This document shows, piece after piece, positions 53,917-62,914 of a stretch of 64,000 nt of DNA. The position numbers and the translations under genes are program-made. The notes under the pieces are model-generated. The model had not been told where the DNA came from, did no database searches, and worked only from the letters and a program-made list of their open reading frames with translations. Source of the stretch: an uncultured bacterium (GTDB taxonomy: Bacteria; Actinomycetota; Coriobacteriia; Coriobacteriales; Coriobacteriaceae); contig CAJMPU010000001.1 of assembly GCA_905215505.1 (NCBI GenBank), positions 62,001 through 126,000 of the forward strand. The letters run 5' to 3'. The number at the start of each line of letters is the position of its first letter. Within the stretch, counting starts at the first letter, position 1.

Positions 53917-55122
53917 TTAAGCGGACGGCTCCTGCTGGGTGATGCAGTGGATGTTGCCGCCACCGAAGACGACCTGCTCGGACTGAACGCCGACGCACTT
54001 GTAGACACCCTCGCCCCAGACCTCGTCGTAGATCTTCTGGAGCGTGTCGACGGCCAGCTGGTCGTTCTCGTCGCCGTACTGCGGGACAATAACGCCGTGG
54101 TTGGTCACGAGGTAGTTCATGTAGGAGGCGATCAGCGGCTCGTCGGGGACGCGCGGCTCGGCGTTCTCGTCGGCGTCGATGGTGTCGCAGGAGGCCTGGT
54201 CCATGAACAGCGGGTTCACGGGCATGCAGAGCTTGTAGACCTTCATCTTGCGGCCCTTGGCGTCGACGGCGTTGGAGAGGGTCTCGTAGGCGGCGTGGCA
54301 CTGCTCGTAGAACGGATACTCGGGATCGTCGGTCCAGATGCAGGCCATGACGCCCGGGGCGATGAACGTGGCGACGTCATCGATGTGGCCGTTGGTCTCC
54401 TCGGGGTCGATGCCCTCCTTGACCCAGATGACCTTCTCGACACCCAGGTAATCCTTGAGGTGCTCGTCCATGTATGCGCGGAGCTCCTCGCTCCAGGGCT
54501 CGAACTTCTTCTTGAACTTGGGCCAGATGGACTCGGGATCCTCTTCCTCCTCGAGCACCGCAGAGCAGGTGCGGCCCGGGGAGAGCAGGCACTGGTCGGT
54601 CACGACAAGGGTGCCCTCGCCGTCAACGGTGATGGAGCCGCCCTCGAGGATCATGTCATCGGGACGATAGCGACGGCAGCCGGAAAGCTCAGCCATCTTA
54701 AGGGCAATCTGCTCGTCCTTGTCCCACGGGAAATAGAGGCCGTCGACGAGACCGCCGTAGGCGTTGAAGTGCCAGTGGTTGGCGCGCTTCTCACCCTTGC
54801 CGTTGATGACGTAGGTGGCGGCGGTGTCGCGGAACCAGGCGTCGTCGGTGGTCATCTCGATGACGGTGACGTTCTCGTCCTCCTCGAAGACGGCCTTGCA
54901 GTTGGCATAGTCGACCTGGTTGGCGCACATGGTAACCGGGGTGAACTCGGCGATGGCGCGGGCGATGGCGGCATACTGCTTCTGAGCCGGCTTGGCGCCG
55001 TGGGCCCAGGTGTCGGTGCGGTGGGGCCAACCCATCCACACGCGATCCTGCGGGGCAAACTCAGCGGGCATAAAGAAGCCGTCGGCCTTGGGGGTGGACT
55101 CGGACTCGGTGATCGTACGCAT
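53917..55122 (-). CDS. aguA: Agmatine deiminase
   Basis: Hydrolyses agmatine to N-carbamoylputrescine and ammonia. 401 residues of the guanidino-group-modifying superfamily. MGWPHRTDTW near the N-terminus binds substrate; DDAWFRDTAATYV, ILEGGSI and NGHIDDVATF carry the Asp, Glu and His; the nucleophile is Cys393 in GGGNIHCITQQ. It ends slightly longer than usual. ATG 55122 follows GGAGGAAATCTT; an open upstream extension of 55 residues is rejected. ptcA is encoded two genes upstream. Confidence 0.96.
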   Translation of the reverse strand: MRTITESESTPKADGFFMPAEFAPQDRVWMGWPHRTDTWAHGAKPAQKQYAAIARAIAEFTPVTMCANQVDYANCKAVFEEDENVTVIEMTTDDAWFRDTAATYVINGKGEKRANHWHFNAYGGLVDGLYFPWDKDEQIALKMAELSGCRRYRPDDMILEGGSITVDGEGTLVVTDQCLLSPGRTCSAVLEEEEDPESIWPKFKKKFEPWSEELRAYMDEHLKDYLGVEKVIWVKEGIDPEETNGHIDDVATFIAPGVMACIWTDDPEYPFYEQCHAAYETLSNAVDAKGRKMKVYKLCMPVNPLFMDQASCDTIDADENAEPRVPDEPLIASYMNYLVTNHGVIVPQYGDENDQLAVDTLQKIYDEVWGEGVYKCVGVQSEQVVFGGGNIHCITQQEPSA

Positions 55123-55150
55123 AAGATTTCCTCCAAATCGAACGATCGCT

Positions 55151-55362
55151 TGCTGCGGGCGGGTTACCCGCAGCCTAAAACCAAGAGATGGTAGGCGCCC
55201 GTTCCCCGGCAAAGGTCGGGGCGCCCGGCGCCGGTTTTCACGGAGTCGCACCGGCAAGCGACGACGTAACCAAGTGCGCGGAGACAAAACGCACGAAGGA
55301 TACGGAAGAGAGATTGGGGTGGGCGGTGGTTACCGGAGCTATCGCTCACACCCACCCCAGGG
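55151..55362. other. Three hairpins between permease 2 and aguA
   Basis: GCTGCGGG/CCCGCAGC (55151-55173), GGCGCCC..CCCCG / CGGGG..GGCGCC (about 55195-55235) and GGGGTGGG/CCCACCCC (about 55316-55358). No coding sequence lies in 55123-55489. Confidence 0.6.
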
Positions 55363-55410
55363 AATGGTTAGCAAACCTGTCGCTTGGGCACGTCTCCGAA
55401 GAGGCTAGAG

Positions 55411-55494
55411 TGCCTGGAGTCGGGAGCGACAAGCCCGACGAAGCGTACTTTGGTACGCGAGGAGGGTTGGAGCCCCGAATCCGGGTGCTCTAGT
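55411..55494 (-). repeat. Hairpin H2 after permease 2 with shared apical stem-loop
   Basis: Outer stem CTAGAG/CTCTAG plus TCGGG/CCCGA segments; the right end overlaps the permease stop codon. The apical GCGTACTTTGGTACGC stem-loop with its flanks is identical over 23 nt to H1. Confidence 0.72.
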
Positions 55495-56929
55495 CCTCCT
55501 CGGCCTCGGCGGCCTCCTCAGCGAGACGCTGAGCTGCCAGCTCGGGAGTGAGGCCCTTGTACTCGGTCTCGCGGCCCTTGGCGCTGACGACGCGGACAAC
55601 CTCGCCGATGAGCAGAAGCACGATGAAGATAACGATCATCGGGAGCTTGTCGCCAATTTCAGCGGCAGAGAGCGGCACCAGCGTTGCAACGATGGCCAGG
55701 ATCAGCTCGATGCAGGGGATGGCCAGCATAACCTTCATCATGGCGCCCTTAAACGGGAACGTGAAGATGCGCTCACGGTTCGGGTCGTTCTTACGAAGGT
55801 TGAGGAACGCCGGGAACATCGGGATGTAGGTGAGCAGCAGGAAGACGACGGAGGTGCCAAAGAGCATCCAGAAAACGCCGTTGGAGATGGCGTCGATAGG
55901 AACAAGCTGCAGGCACAGCACCAGGGAGGCAACGATGGCGTTGACCAGGTTGGCACCGTTGGGCATGTCGTCATCAGAGATCATCGAAGCAAAGACCTTG
56001 GGCATGTTGCCGTGCTCGGCAGCGTAGCGAGCAACGGAGTTAACGCCGAAGGACCAAGCAGCCATGTTGGCGAACAGGGTGATCAGGAAGGCAATGCAGA
56101 TGACCTTAAAGATCATGGAGTCGCCCACCATGGTCTGGACTGCATAAATCATGCCGTAGTCGGGGTCGATGGAATCGGCCGGCACAGCAGCGCCGATGCC
56201 AAAGCCAGCGAACAGGTAGATCACGGCGATGGACAGGCCACCGACGATGATAGCCTTGGGAATATCGCGAGCGGGATCGGCCATGTCATCGGTCATGGTG
56301 CAGATGACCTCGAAGCCCATGAAGTTAAAGATGATGATCGACAGGTAACCGAGAGCGTTGGTGTTGGTGAGCTCGGGCAGGAAGGTGGCAGCGGACATGT
56401 CGTTCGCAAAACCGTTCTCCATGGCATACCAAATGCCCAAAGCGCCAACGATAACGGCGACGGCGACCTTGATGATGGCGCCACCGTTAAGGACCCACTC
56501 GGAGTCGGCCGCCTTGGAGCGGCCCATGAGGTAGACGATCCACACAAAGGCAAGATCGATACCCATCTTGGCGATCAAGTTGAACTCAACGCCAAAGACC
56601 ATGCCCAAAATGTCGGGGAACATGGTAGCCAGCGAGGCGATCCACAGCGGGTAGTTGACCCAGTAGTAGTACGAGATGCGGGCGCCCCATTTGTCGCCCA
56701 GGCCATCGCGTACCCAGTCGTAAATGCCGCCCTCGCCGTCATAGGTGGTACCGAGCTCGGCAACAACCATGCCGTAGGGAAGCAGGAAGGTCAGGATCAG
56801 GAAGATCCACCAGAAGAACTGCTGGTTGCCAATGGCAGCAGCAGGAGCGGCGGCCTCGCAAACGAAGACGACGCAGATGATGGTCGAAATGACCGTCAAA
56901 AAGGAAAGCTTTTTCTTTCCGTCGCTCAT
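55490..56929 (-). CDS. APC-family amino acid/polyamine permease 2
   Basis: 479 residues, twelve hydrophobic helices, acidic C-terminal tail (EEAAEAEED). It is a paralogue of permease 1, and the two differ most in loops and tails. Position directly after ptcA makes it the better candidate for the agmatine/putrescine antiporter; this is inference. ATG 56929 follows AAGGAGCTCATC. The gap to ptcA (56930-57062) holds a stem CCGAGGCCCTAAG/CTTGGGCCTCGG near 56970-57000. Confidence 0.9.
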   Translation of the reverse strand: MSDGKKKLSFLTVISTIICVVFVCEAAAPAAAIGNQQFFWWIFLILTFLLPYGMVVAELGTTYDGEGGIYDWVRDGLGDKWGARISYYYWVNYPLWIASLATMFPDILGMVFGVEFNLIAKMGIDLAFVWIVYLMGRSKAADSEWVLNGGAIIKVAVAVIVGALGIWYAMENGFANDMSAATFLPELTNTNALGYLSIIIFNFMGFEVICTMTDDMADPARDIPKAIIVGGLSIAVIYLFAGFGIGAAVPADSIDPDYGMIYAVQTMVGDSMIFKVICIAFLITLFANMAAWSFGVNSVARYAAEHGNMPKVFASMISDDDMPNGANLVNAIVASLVLCLQLVPIDAISNGVFWMLFGTSVVFLLLTYIPMFPAFLNLRKNDPNRERIFTFPFKGAMMKVMLAIPCIELILAIVATLVPLSAAEIGDKLPMIVIFIVLLLIGEVVRVVSAKGRETEYKGLTPELAAQRLAEEAAEAEED

Positions 56930-57062
56930 GATGAGCTCCTTCGCTCAGTCTTGGACAGATCCGAGGCCCTAAGGTATTAAGGCAATTGCTTGGGCCTCGG
57001 TGAGCGGGCGACAGGAGACGAGCATCCGCCGCCCGCAAACGTGCTTTTAGAAGCCTTGAGGC

Positions 57063-58136
57063 TTAGAGCTGCTCGAGAGCCTCGAGAGCGGCGTGGAGCT
57101 CAGCCTTGGCGGAGTACTCGACACCCTCGTCGTTGAGCGGGGTGCGCTTGCCCAGGGCGGCAAGGAGAGCACGGATGGAGTGCTTGCGGTTCTCGGCCTC
57201 GACCCAGCACAGGGAGCGCTCGGGATCGTCCATGACCTCGTCGACGACCTCCTCGTTGCGGGTGGCCGGCAGGCAGTGCATGAACTTGGAGTTGGGGCCG
57301 GCGAAGTTCATCATGTCCATGGTGACCTGATACTTGGGATAGAACACGTCCATGTAGTTCTCGCCCGAGACCTCCTCGTCGTACAGGCCATACCACACGT
57401 CGGTGTAGATGAAGTCGGCGCCCTTGATGCACTCGATGTCGTCGGAGATGACGACAGAGCCGCCGGAGACCTTGCAGTTCTCCTCGGCGATGGCCATCAT
57501 CTGCTTGCCGAACTCGGCGCGCTCCTCGACGGTGCCAACGTGCAGACCGCCGTCGGGGATCTGGTGGCCCTTAGGTCCAAACTGGACGAACTTCATGCCG
57601 ACCTTGGAGGCGATGAACATGAGGGAGACGCAGACCTGGGTGGCGTCGCCGATGAAGGCCAGGGTGCAGTCCTCGATCTTCTTGCCCTCGGGGAGGTTCT
57701 CGAGCATGGTCATGAGGTCGCCCATCTCCTGCGTGGGATGGTTGAACTCGGACATGCCGTTGATGACGGGCACAGCGGAGCCCTCGGCGAGGCCGACGAC
57801 GTCCTTGTGACGGTCAACGCGAGCCATCATGATGTCGAGCAGCGAGCCCATAACGCGAGCGGTGTCGCCCAGGGACTCGTGACCGCCGAGCTGGATGGTG
57901 CCAGGGCCATAGAACTGAGCATGGCCGCCGAGGTCGGTCATAGCGGTCTCGAAGGAAAGACGAGTGCGGGTGGAGACCTGCTGGAAGATCATGCCAAGGC
58001 TCTTGTTGCGGAGCAGGTGCGGATAATAACCGTCAACCTTGATGGCCTTCTTCATTGCCAGGCCAAGATCCTCGATAGCCAGGATCTGCTCTTTGGTGAA
58101 GTCGTTGGTGTCGATGAAATCCTTAGGCAGTGCCAT
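57063..58136 (-). CDS. ptcA: Putrescine carbamoyltransferase
   Basis: Phosphorolyses N-carbamoylputrescine to putrescine and carbamoyl phosphate, which carbamate kinase can turn into ATP. 357 residues. Carbamoyl-phosphate site STRTRLSFE, HPTQ in NHPTQEMGD and HCLPA in FMHCLPATR are shared with ornithine carbamoyltransferases; the extended C-terminal helix (SAKAELHAALEALEQL) and the agmatine context indicate PTC rather than OTC. ATG 58136 follows GGAAAGGAAATCGAC. No carbamate kinase gene is in the window. Confidence 0.92.
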   Translation of the reverse strand: MALPKDFIDTNDFTKEQILAIEDLGLAMKKAIKVDGYYPHLLRNKSLGMIFQQVSTRTRLSFETAMTDLGGHAQFYGPGTIQLGGHESLGDTARVMGSLLDIMMARVDRHKDVVGLAEGSAVPVINGMSEFNHPTQEMGDLMTMLENLPEGKKIEDCTLAFIGDATQVCVSLMFIASKVGMKFVQFGPKGHQIPDGGLHVGTVEERAEFGKQMMAIAEENCKVSGGSVVISDDIECIKGADFIYTDVWYGLYDEEVSGENYMDVFYPKYQVTMDMMNFAGPNSKFMHCLPATRNEEVVDEVMDDPERSLCWVEAENRKHSIRALLAALGKRTPLNDEGVEYSAKAELHAALEALEQL

Positions 58137-58258
58137 GTCGATTTCCTTTCCGCCGGTCGTGCCGACTATTGCTATGAGGCGCTCGAACATCACGCCTCGT
58201 GTTGACAAGACCATCATTCACCCGTATGCAATTTTTACCTAGTTTATTCGGGATTAAA

Positions 58259-58352
58259 GACCGTTCACGGAGTTACACCCCCCTCTAAACCAATATAAAC
58301 CCGCAGGTCAAGAGTTTACAGGGGGTTTACCATCTAGAACCGCGAACGGTAT
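58259..58352. promoter_or_regulatory. Divergent control region of ptcA and the LuxR gene
   Basis: CCGTTCACGG (58261) and CCGCGAACGG (58340) form outer inverted repeats. Inside are ATATAAACCCGCAGGTCA (58293-58310), similar to the site at 50521, and two GTTTAC direct repeats (58314, 58325). A LuxR-type dimer could bind here. Nothing else is visible in 58137-58467. Confidence 0.45.
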
Positions 58353-58467
58353 ACGGCTATGCTGTATCTCGGCGCCTAATCCGCAATGAAACGAAGGGTT
58401 GAGACGTCTATATCCCACAAGGTATACAGAGCTCGGCCATAGAATAAATGAGATGGGACGGTGACAG

Positions 58468-59432
58468 ATGAACACCCTGATGTTCTTCTATACCCTAGCG
58501 ATACTCGTAATCTGTATTGTGACGGCAGTGCTTTCGCTTGCCGCCTATGCCTCGTCCCGTCGACGCTTCTTTATCTATGGCAGCGGCGTATTTATTTGCT
58601 ATGCCATCGAGATGACCGAGATTTTCTTTTTTGAATACACGCTGCAAAACCAGAGTTTTCCAGCCAGCGACTATTACTCAATTACCATGCCTGTGTTGCG
58701 GACCTTTGTGGCGACCGCTTCGCAGGCTTTTATTTGGCTCATTGCCATGGATTTGCTCGACAAACATTCAAAAAAAAGTTTGTCATTCCCGTCGCAACGT
58801 TCTTGCTGAGCGAGCTGCTGATTATCGTCGCTGTCCCCTACGGCCCCATTCATCAATGGCTCTACTACACGATGCGTCAGGTATTCCTTGTTTTCGTGGG
58901 GCTATATATCTTTTGGACGGCACGCAAGAGCACACAAGTCGAGCTGAAGGCACGTGTCAACAACCAACAAAAGCACCTGATTATCGGCGCTATTCTGGTC
59001 GGTTGCATCGTTGCCGAGGATTTCTACAACATTCTGATTGTCCCCATGAGTCTGGCGCCCTCTTGGCTGCAACTATATCTGTCCGAGCGCAACTTTAGCG
59101 AAAACGTCTTTGCCTGCTACTTTGCGATTCTGCTGATCATCTACTCCTACCACGTGCTTTCAATCCGCATGCAGGAGGCGCCCGAGAAAAAGAACGTCAG
59201 CGATCTTGATCGACACATCGAAGAGCAGATGCCCTTCTATCGCAACGCCTACAAGCTCTCCAACCGTGAGACCGAAGTTATGCGTCTGGTCGTACTGGGC
59301 AAATCGAACCAAGAGATCGCTGACGAGCTATTCCTTGCCGTGGGCACCGTCAAGACCCACATCCACAACATCCTGGTCAAAACCGAACAGCAAAACCGCA
59401 CGACGCTCATCCTCCACTTTTGGAAGCGATAA
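58468..59432 (+). pseudogene. Membrane-bound LuxR-family regulator with A8 frameshift
   Basis: Two overlapping frames together give one protein. Frame 58468-58809 encodes the first three to four helices; frame 58734-59432 encodes the remaining helices and a complete LuxR HTH (LSNRETEVMRLVVLGKSNQEIADEL, VKTHIHNILVKT). They meet at eight A residues (58770-58777), where a -1 shift on A-AAA-AAA restores about 321 residues, the length of its intact relative at 50619. It may be a pseudogene, a phase-variable gene, or use ribosomal or transcriptional slippage. It is divergent from ptcA. Confidence 0.8.
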
Positions 59433-59475
59433 CCTGCCAAAAAGGGACAGGTTTATTTTGGCAGGTTTTATCTGG
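59431..59475. repeat. REP-1 hairpin, copy 7, overlapping a stop codon
   Basis: The stop TAA (59430-59432) of the LuxR frame runs straight into AACCTGCCAAAA. Consensus stem and loop, then TTTTATCTGG. Terminator orientation for the LuxR gene. Confidence 0.88.
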
Positions 59476-59487
59476 ATAAACGCAAAA

Positions 59488-59527
59488 AACCGCCGCGAGA
59501 GAGCTACTTTCCCTCGCGGCGGTTTTC
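59488..59527 (+). terminator. Second terminator after the LuxR gene
   Basis: CCGCCGCGAG/CTCGCGGCGG stem followed by TTTTCT. Confidence 0.8.
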
Positions 59528-59536
59528 TAGCAGTAA

Positions 59537-59663
59537 AACCAAGTGAGTAGGCTTTTGGCGGGATGCCGAGCACGCCCCAAAACGCCACAGCCCTGACCTG
59601 CGGTTTTGTTGAGCGTTTGTCGCAATGTGCTCGGCAGATCCAAAAAAGTCTACTCACTTAGTT
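59537..59663. repeat. Inverted-repeat element T, copy 3
   Basis: 14-bp ends AACCAAGTGAGTAG and CTACTCACTTAGTT (one mismatch), same internal order as copy 2: TGCCGAGCACGCC, AAAACGCCACAG, CTGACCTGCGGTTTT, GCGTTTGTCGC, GTGCTCGGCAGATCC. It lies between convergent LuxR and ABC permease genes. Confidence 0.85.
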
Positions 59664-59687
59664 TTGAGATGCATCAGGCGGGCAAAA

Positions 59688-59731
59688 AACCGCCGCGAAG
59701 GGGGCCCGGCTTCCTTCGCGGCGTTTGTTCG
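59688..59731 (-). terminator. Terminator of the Bce-like permease gene
   Basis: Minus strand: CGCCGCGAAGGAAG..CTTCGCGGCGG then TTTTTT. Counterpart of 45722-45760. Confidence 0.8.
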
Positions 59732-59761
59732 CTGTGGTTATGCGGCGGTTTTGCCCGCTCG

Positions 59762-61999
59762 CTACTCGCTGTAGCGGGTGGCGATGGCGGCTCGCACCAT
59801 GCCGGTACTCATGAGGTACGTTACCAGGAAGTAGCCGCCGTAGGCTGCCAAGAAAATCGCACAGGTAAGGCCCACCGTGCCGCCGATGCTCATGTTGCCA
59901 AACGTGCTCACCAGCTCGATGATCACCTTGAGCGCCACAAAGGAGTGCGCCAGACCCACTGCCAGCGGGAACAGGAAGAACACCGCTTGCTGCGCAATCA
60001 CCGAATGGCGAATCTGGCGGTCGTCACAGCCGATCTGCGCCAGCACGCGATAGCTGCGGCTTCCGTCGGCCACATTGGAGAGCTGCTGGATCGACAGAAT
60101 TGCCGCACATGCAACGACCAGTACAAAGCCAATATAGATGGCTAGATAGCTAATCATGCCGTTCATCTGCGCCGCCTGCGTATAGATCTCGGAGCGTGTC
60201 ATGAAGATTCCCCACGACCCCGGCTCCTTGCCGTCAACGAGCAGATTGTCGAGCATGGTGTATTTAATGCTCTCGTCTGCCTTGGTCACATCCATCCCCT
60301 GCTTGTAGTTAACGAGCAGATTACTGGAATACGGCTGCAGGTTAAGCTGGGACAGCAGCTCGTCGGCTACGACCACGGTACCGGGATTGCTGCCGAGTGC
60401 CGAGTTGGCGATGGCAGCCGTGTCCTCGTCCGACTTATCGGCTGCGGGCTTGAGCTCATGTCCGCCCAAGGTGAGGGTATGGCCCCCAGCCATGTACTTG
60501 GTGTACAGGTCGCCCAACTCGCCGCCCATATCGCACGTAAGCAAGTACTGGTCGCGGCCAATGTTCACCGGCTCCTCGCCCATCATCTGGCGCAGTTTGT
60601 TGTACTGGCTCGCCGGCGTCACAAACAGGCCCATATCATCGGCATTGCTACCCTCGAGCGCCTTGGGGAGCTTTTCGCCCATGGCCTTGCACATCTCGCC
60701 CGCCGTCACCGAAGGATCCGAGCCGCCAAGCGTATAGCTCAGATACGAATCAATCTGCACATGCTCGCCGGCAACATCGGCGATATTGACCTTCTTCCCG
60801 GCCTCGTTGCCATTATCTGCCGACTTGCCCTTGATACTTTCCGCAACGTTATCGGGATCGATACGGTCACCGTGCCATGCAGAGTACAAATCGACCGTTG
60901 CGTCTGCCAGCACCATGCGATCGGCCTCGGAAGGATTGACATACTCCTTGTAGTAGTCGAGCCTATCGGACGCGTAATAGATATACGTCTGCGACATATC
61001 CGCCGGCGTATAGCGCTCCAGGTTCTCGTTCATCACGTTGGCGATCGACATGCCGCAGGTCACCGAGGTAATGGCCAGAAACAGGATCATCGCGATAACG
61101 CCCATCGAAAAGCACACCGTGTTGACCTTGGCCGCAAGCTGGCGCACGGTAAACATGTTGAGGCCGCGCCAATACACGCTGCGCAGGCTCTGCAGCAGCT
61201 TGATAAGCATGCCCAAAAGGCCCCAGAACAGGGCAAAGGTACCCACCGCAACCATGGCCGTGGTGATACCAAACTGGTTCATGGCCTCCTGCAGCTTACC
61301 CTCCGTCGCGGTGAGCGGGAACCCATCGCGCAACAGGCGGTAATAGGCCACGCCCACCAGCACCACGCCCACGACAAAGATGGCGATCGCAATCCAGGGG
61401 TTGCGCGTCTTGATGCTCTCGTTGCGCCGCTCGGCGCCCATAAGCTCGATGAGCTTGGTACGGCGCACGGCGCGAAGGTTCAGCAGTAGCGTAAGCACAA
61501 ACATCGCGAGCATGCAAGCAAGGGTCAGGTTGAACGCATGCACCGAGAAAAAGAAGTGGAAATTAGCGATCTGTGTCTTAAAGAGCGAGGCCGTAAAGAA
61601 TGTCATGAGCTGGGAGAGCCCCACGCCCAGCACAATGCCGGCGACAAAAGCGCCGACCGAAACAAATACGGTCTCGAGCGCCATGATCGTGGCGACGCGC
61701 CCGCGGCGCATGCCGAGCACCTGGTACAGGCCGAACTCCTTTTTGCGGCGCTTCATGATGAAGTTGTTGGCATACACCATCAAAAAGGCCATGACGCCGG
61801 CCAAAAAGTACGTCAGGTAGCCGAGCATGCTGCCCATGAGCTCGGACAGTCCCTCCTCCTTGATGCCGGCAATGTCGACCTGCATCGAGACGGTATTGAA
61901 GGCATAGAAGACCGTGACACCCAGGGTGAGCGTCAGCAAGTAGACAAGGTAATCGCGGCCGGCGCGGCGGACGTTGCCCCAAGCGAGTTTACAGAGCAT
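59762..61999 (-). CDS. ABC transporter permease, BceB/FtsX type
   Basis: 745 residues. Four N-terminal helices with FGLYQVLGMRRGRVATIMALETVF, two more in the middle, a large extracytoplasmic domain (about 330-590) and three or four C-terminal helices. The layout matches BceB-type permeases of peptide-antibiotic sensing and detoxification systems. No BceRS two-component genes lie next to it. ATG 61999 overlaps the ATPase end by 11 bp, so translation is coupled. Confidence 0.88.
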   Translation of the reverse strand: MLCKLAWGNVRRAGRDYLVYLLTLTLGVTVFYAFNTVSMQVDIAGIKEEGLSELMGSMLGYLTYFLAGVMAFLMVYANNFIMKRRKKEFGLYQVLGMRRGRVATIMALETVFVSVGAFVAGIVLGVGLSQLMTFFTASLFKTQIANFHFFFSVHAFNLTLACMLAMFVLTLLLNLRAVRRTKLIELMGAERRNESIKTRNPWIAIAIFVVGVVLVGVAYYRLLRDGFPLTATEGKLQEAMNQFGITTAMVAVGTFALFWGLLGMLIKLLQSLRSVYWRGLNMFTVRQLAAKVNTVCFSMGVIAMILFLAITSVTCGMSIANVMNENLERYTPADMSQTYIYYASDRLDYYKEYVNPSEADRMVLADATVDLYSAWHGDRIDPDNVAESIKGKSADNGNEAGKKVNIADVAGEHVQIDSYLSYTLGGSDPSVTAGEMCKAMGEKLPKALEGSNADDMGLFVTPASQYNKLRQMMGEEPVNIGRDQYLLTCDMGGELGDLYTKYMAGGHTLTLGGHELKPAADKSDEDTAAIANSALGSNPGTVVVADELLSQLNLQPYSSNLLVNYKQGMDVTKADESIKYTMLDNLLVDGKEPGSWGIFMTRSEIYTQAAQMNGMISYLAIYIGFVLVVACAAILSIQQLSNVADGSRSYRVLAQIGCDDRQIRHSVIAQQAVFFLFPLAVGLAHSFVALKVIIELVSTFGNMSIGGTVGLTCAIFLAAYGGYFLVTYLMSTGMVRAAIATRYSE

Positions 62000-62774
62000 C
62001 GGAGCCCTCACCGCCCATCATGGCAACGACCTCCATAATGCGGTCGAAGAACTCTCGGCGGTCGGTGTCGCCGCGGCGCAGCTCGGTGAAGATCTTGCCG
62101 TCACGAATAAACAGCACACGGCTCGTGTAGCTGGCAGCAAAGCTGTCGTGCGTGACCATGAGCACCGTGGCGCGCAGGCGGCGGTTGAGGGCCTCTAGGC
62201 TCTCGAGCAGCAGGCGGGCGCTCTTGGAATCGAGGGCGCCGGTGGGCTCGTCGGCCATGATCATGGTGGGGTCGGTGACGAGCGCGCGAGCCGCGGCAAC
62301 GCGCTGTTGCTGACCGCCGGACATCTGGTAGGGATACTTGTCGAGCACCTGACTGATAGACAGACGCGCGGCTACATCCTGCACGCGGGTCGAGATCTCT
62401 GCCGAGTTTGTGCGGGCGATGGTGAGCGGCAGGGCGATGTTCTCGCGCGCCGTGAGCGTATCGAGCAAGTTGGAGTCCTGGAAGATAAAGCCCAGCTCCT
62501 CGCGGCGGAACTGCGAAAGCTTGGCCTGCTTCATGCACGTCACGTCCTGGCCGTTGATGCGGATGTTACCACTCGTGGCGCTATCGATGGTCGACACGCA
62601 GTTGAGCAACGTCGATTTGCCCGAGCCCGAGGCGCCCATGATGCCGACGAATTCGCCGCGGTTGACGGTAAAGCTGACGTCGTTGAGCGCGCGGGTCACG
62701 TTGCCCAGCGCGCCGTATACCTTTTCGAGATGCGCGACCTCCAGTACCGGGGTCGCTGCTTGCATGGTTTGCAT
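61989..62774 (-). CDS. ABC transporter ATP-binding protein, BceA type
   Basis: 261 residues. Walker A GASGSGKST, Q-loop FIFQDSNLLDTLTARENIALPL (the BceA-style stretch), signature MSGGQQQR, Walker B MIMADEPTGALD and switch MVTHDSF. C-terminal extension RRGDTDRREFFDRIMEVV is typical of the class. ATG 62774 follows AGAAAGGACTCGGT. Partner of the permease at 59762. Confidence 0.93.
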   Translation of the reverse strand: MQTMQAATPVLEVAHLEKVYGALGNVTRALNDVSFTVNRGEFVGIMGASGSGKSTLLNCVSTIDSATSGNIRINGQDVTCMKQAKLSQFRREELGFIFQDSNLLDTLTARENIALPLTIARTNSAEISTRVQDVAARLSISQVLDKYPYQMSGGQQQRVAAARALVTDPTMIMADEPTGALDSKSARLLLESLEALNRRLRATVLMVTHDSFAASYTSRVLFIRDGKIFTELRRGDTDRREFFDRIMEVVAMMGGEGSDAL

Positions 62775-62914
62775 ACCGAGTCCTTTCTTGCGATTAGTCT
62801 ACGGCATCTATAGTCGCAAGAAGCCGAGTCGGCTACCATCGATATGGCTTACGCTTGCCTTACCGTTGTGTAAGGTAGTGCAGGGAACGTTTTGATGTTG
62901 AGGAAGGACTCCTG

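Noticed and set aside
53716..55194. 492-residue plus-strand ORF opposite aguA
   Set aside because: Val/Gly/Leu/Asp-rich shadow of the agmatine deiminase frame.
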